5,922 bases of DNA. It comes from PALSA-607 sp036509315. Lineage in GTDB: Bacteria > Actinomycetota > Actinomycetes > Acidothermales > Acidothermaceae. Location of the stretch: positions 1 through 5,922 of the forward strand of contig DATCFU010000209.1 of NCBI GenBank assembly GCA_036509315.1, written 5' to 3'. The notes under the pieces are model-generated. The model was given only the letters and a program-made list of their open reading frames with translations, was not told the origin of the DNA and ran no database searches. Shown here piece after piece: positions 5,709 to 5,922 of the stretch (positions within the stretch are counted from its first letter, which is position 1; the number at the start of each line of letters is the position of its first letter). A program made the position numbers and the translations under genes.

Positions 5709-5741
5709 GCCACAGATACTTGTGGCGGCACAGCCACAGGT
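5709..5741. repeat. Three-part alternating inverted repeat GCCACA / TGTGGC / GCCACA
   Basis: GCCACA at 5709-5714, TGTGGC at 5721-5726 and GCCACA at 5733-5738 are evenly spaced by 6 bases, so the middle element can pair with either neighbour but not both. The right-hand hairpin is the stronger: ACTTGTGGC at 5718-5726 against GCCACAGGT at 5733-5741, nine pairs including one G-T. The outer copies are also a direct repeat, AGCCACAG, 24 bases apart. It lies in the gap between the RsmI-like gene and the PRC-barrel operon. It may end the first transcript, although no T-tract follows on the minus strand, or form a switchable leader structure for the second. Confidence 0.55.
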
Positions 5742-5753
5742 CACGCCGGGTGA

Positions 5754-5780
5754 ATCCCCGAATCCGGGTAGTGGGAAACC
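5754..5780 (-). promoter_or_regulatory. Candidate SigB/SigF-type stress promoter for the PRC-barrel operon
   Basis: On the minus strand GGTTT at 5780-5776 is followed, after 16 bases, by GGGGAT at 5759-5754. Actinobacterial SigB/SigF-class promoters are commonly GTTT and GGGTAT (or close) with about 15-17 bases between, so this differs by one base in the -10 box. Transcription would start near 5747, giving a leader of about 120 bases before the 49-residue protein gene that includes the alternating hairpin. No good housekeeping -35/-10 pair was seen in the gap; TACAAAT near 5662 is a weak -10 alternative. The match is by eye only. Confidence 0.33.
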
Positions 5781-5806
5781 CAATCGGCCGTATCCACCCG
5801 TTTGCG

Positions 5807-5922
5807 TCAGGCCTTCTTCCGCGCCACCAGGGCGTCAAACACGTCTCGGCGGGAGGCACCGGTCCGCGACGCGACCGCAGCGATCGCCTCTTTGCGCGCC
5901 ATCCCGGCGTCCAGCGCATCGG
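5807..5922 (-). CDS. rsmI: C-terminal end of an RsmI-like 16S rRNA (cytidine-2'-O)-methyltransferase (5' partial)
   Basis: The last 37 residues of a minus-strand gene enter from the right edge and end at a TGA at 5809-5807. They read DALDAGMARKEAIAAVASRT, then GASRRDVFDALVARKKA. This small helix-turn-helix-like tail (Gly-Met-x-Arg-Lys-Glu-Ala, then an Arg-Arg-Asp-Val-Phe-Asp-Ala helix) resembles the C-terminal domain of RsmI, the SAM-dependent enzyme that methylates the ribose of C1402 in 16S rRNA together with RsmH. The catalytic SAM-binding part lies outside the window and cannot be checked. The following PRC-barrel operon runs the same way after a 178-base gap with its own apparent signals. 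Another protein with a similar short helical tail is the alternative. Confidence 0.7.
   Translation of the reverse strand, partial: DALDAGMARKEAIAAVASRTGASRRDVFDALVARKKA

Noticed and set aside
5733..5806. Possible cobalamin or c-di-AMP riboswitch, prompted by GGGTGAATCC and GGGAAACCC
   Set aside because: The conserved cores and their order could not be matched, and on the plus strand no gene follows in the right direction.
5689..5919. A 76-codon minus-strand frame across the right-hand gap
   Set aside because: It is out of frame with the RsmI-like C-terminus and is Arg/Trp-rich without motif; the frame ending at 5807 gives a recognisable protein end.

Overview
The window looks like part of a chromosome from a high-GC Gram-positive bacterium, most likely an actinomycete. 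The grounds are strong G/C preference at third codon positions, GTG start codons on three of the catabolic genes, and protein sequences of actinobacterial character. The genus cannot be fixed from this sequence. There are two oppositely transcribed blocks that converge at about 4257-4466, plus the tail of a third gene at the right edge.

Plus strand, 2-4256: a four-gene catabolic block. It starts inside a short-chain dehydrogenase/reductase (SDR) whose first residues are cut off by the window edge. Then come an SMP-30/gluconolactonase-family lactonase, an aldehyde dehydrogenase of the 2-oxoglutarate-semialdehyde type, and a fumarylacetoacetate-hydrolase-fold protein of the 2-keto-3-deoxy-pentonate dehydratase type. 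In order, these fit sugar to sugar lactone, lactone to sugar acid, (sugar acid to 2-keto-3-deoxy acid, enzyme not in the window), 2-keto-3-deoxy acid to 2-oxoglutarate semialdehyde, and semialdehyde to 2-oxoglutarate. That is the non-phosphorylating (Weimberg-type) oxidation of a pentose such as D-xylose or L-arabinose. The missing sugar-acid dehydratase, transporter and regulator would be expected to the left. A 144-base gap at 1679-1822 splits the block into two gene pairs and holds a perfect 16-base palindrome that could be an operator.

Minus strand, 5628 down to 4467: a compact three-gene operon. It encodes a 49-residue single-pass membrane protein with a strong ribosome-binding site, then two different proteins each with two PRC-barrel-like domains. 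The genes overlap as ATGA and TGATG, so they are probably translationally coupled. The leader upstream has a possible SigB/SigF-type stress promoter, a three-part alternating hairpin and a possible Shine-Dalgarno-masking stem. The function of this operon is not known from the sequence; a membrane-associated stress role is an inference.

Between the convergent blocks there is no intact gene. On the minus strand the segment carries what reads as the broken C-terminal end of an F5/8 type C (discoidin) domain, with an in-frame stop and a frameshift, and an imperfect hairpin that could be a two-way terminator. At the right edge, 5807-5922 on the minus strand encodes the last 37 residues of a protein resembling RsmI, the 16S rRNA ribose methyltransferase. 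No tRNA, rRNA, CRISPR array or insertion sequence was seen.
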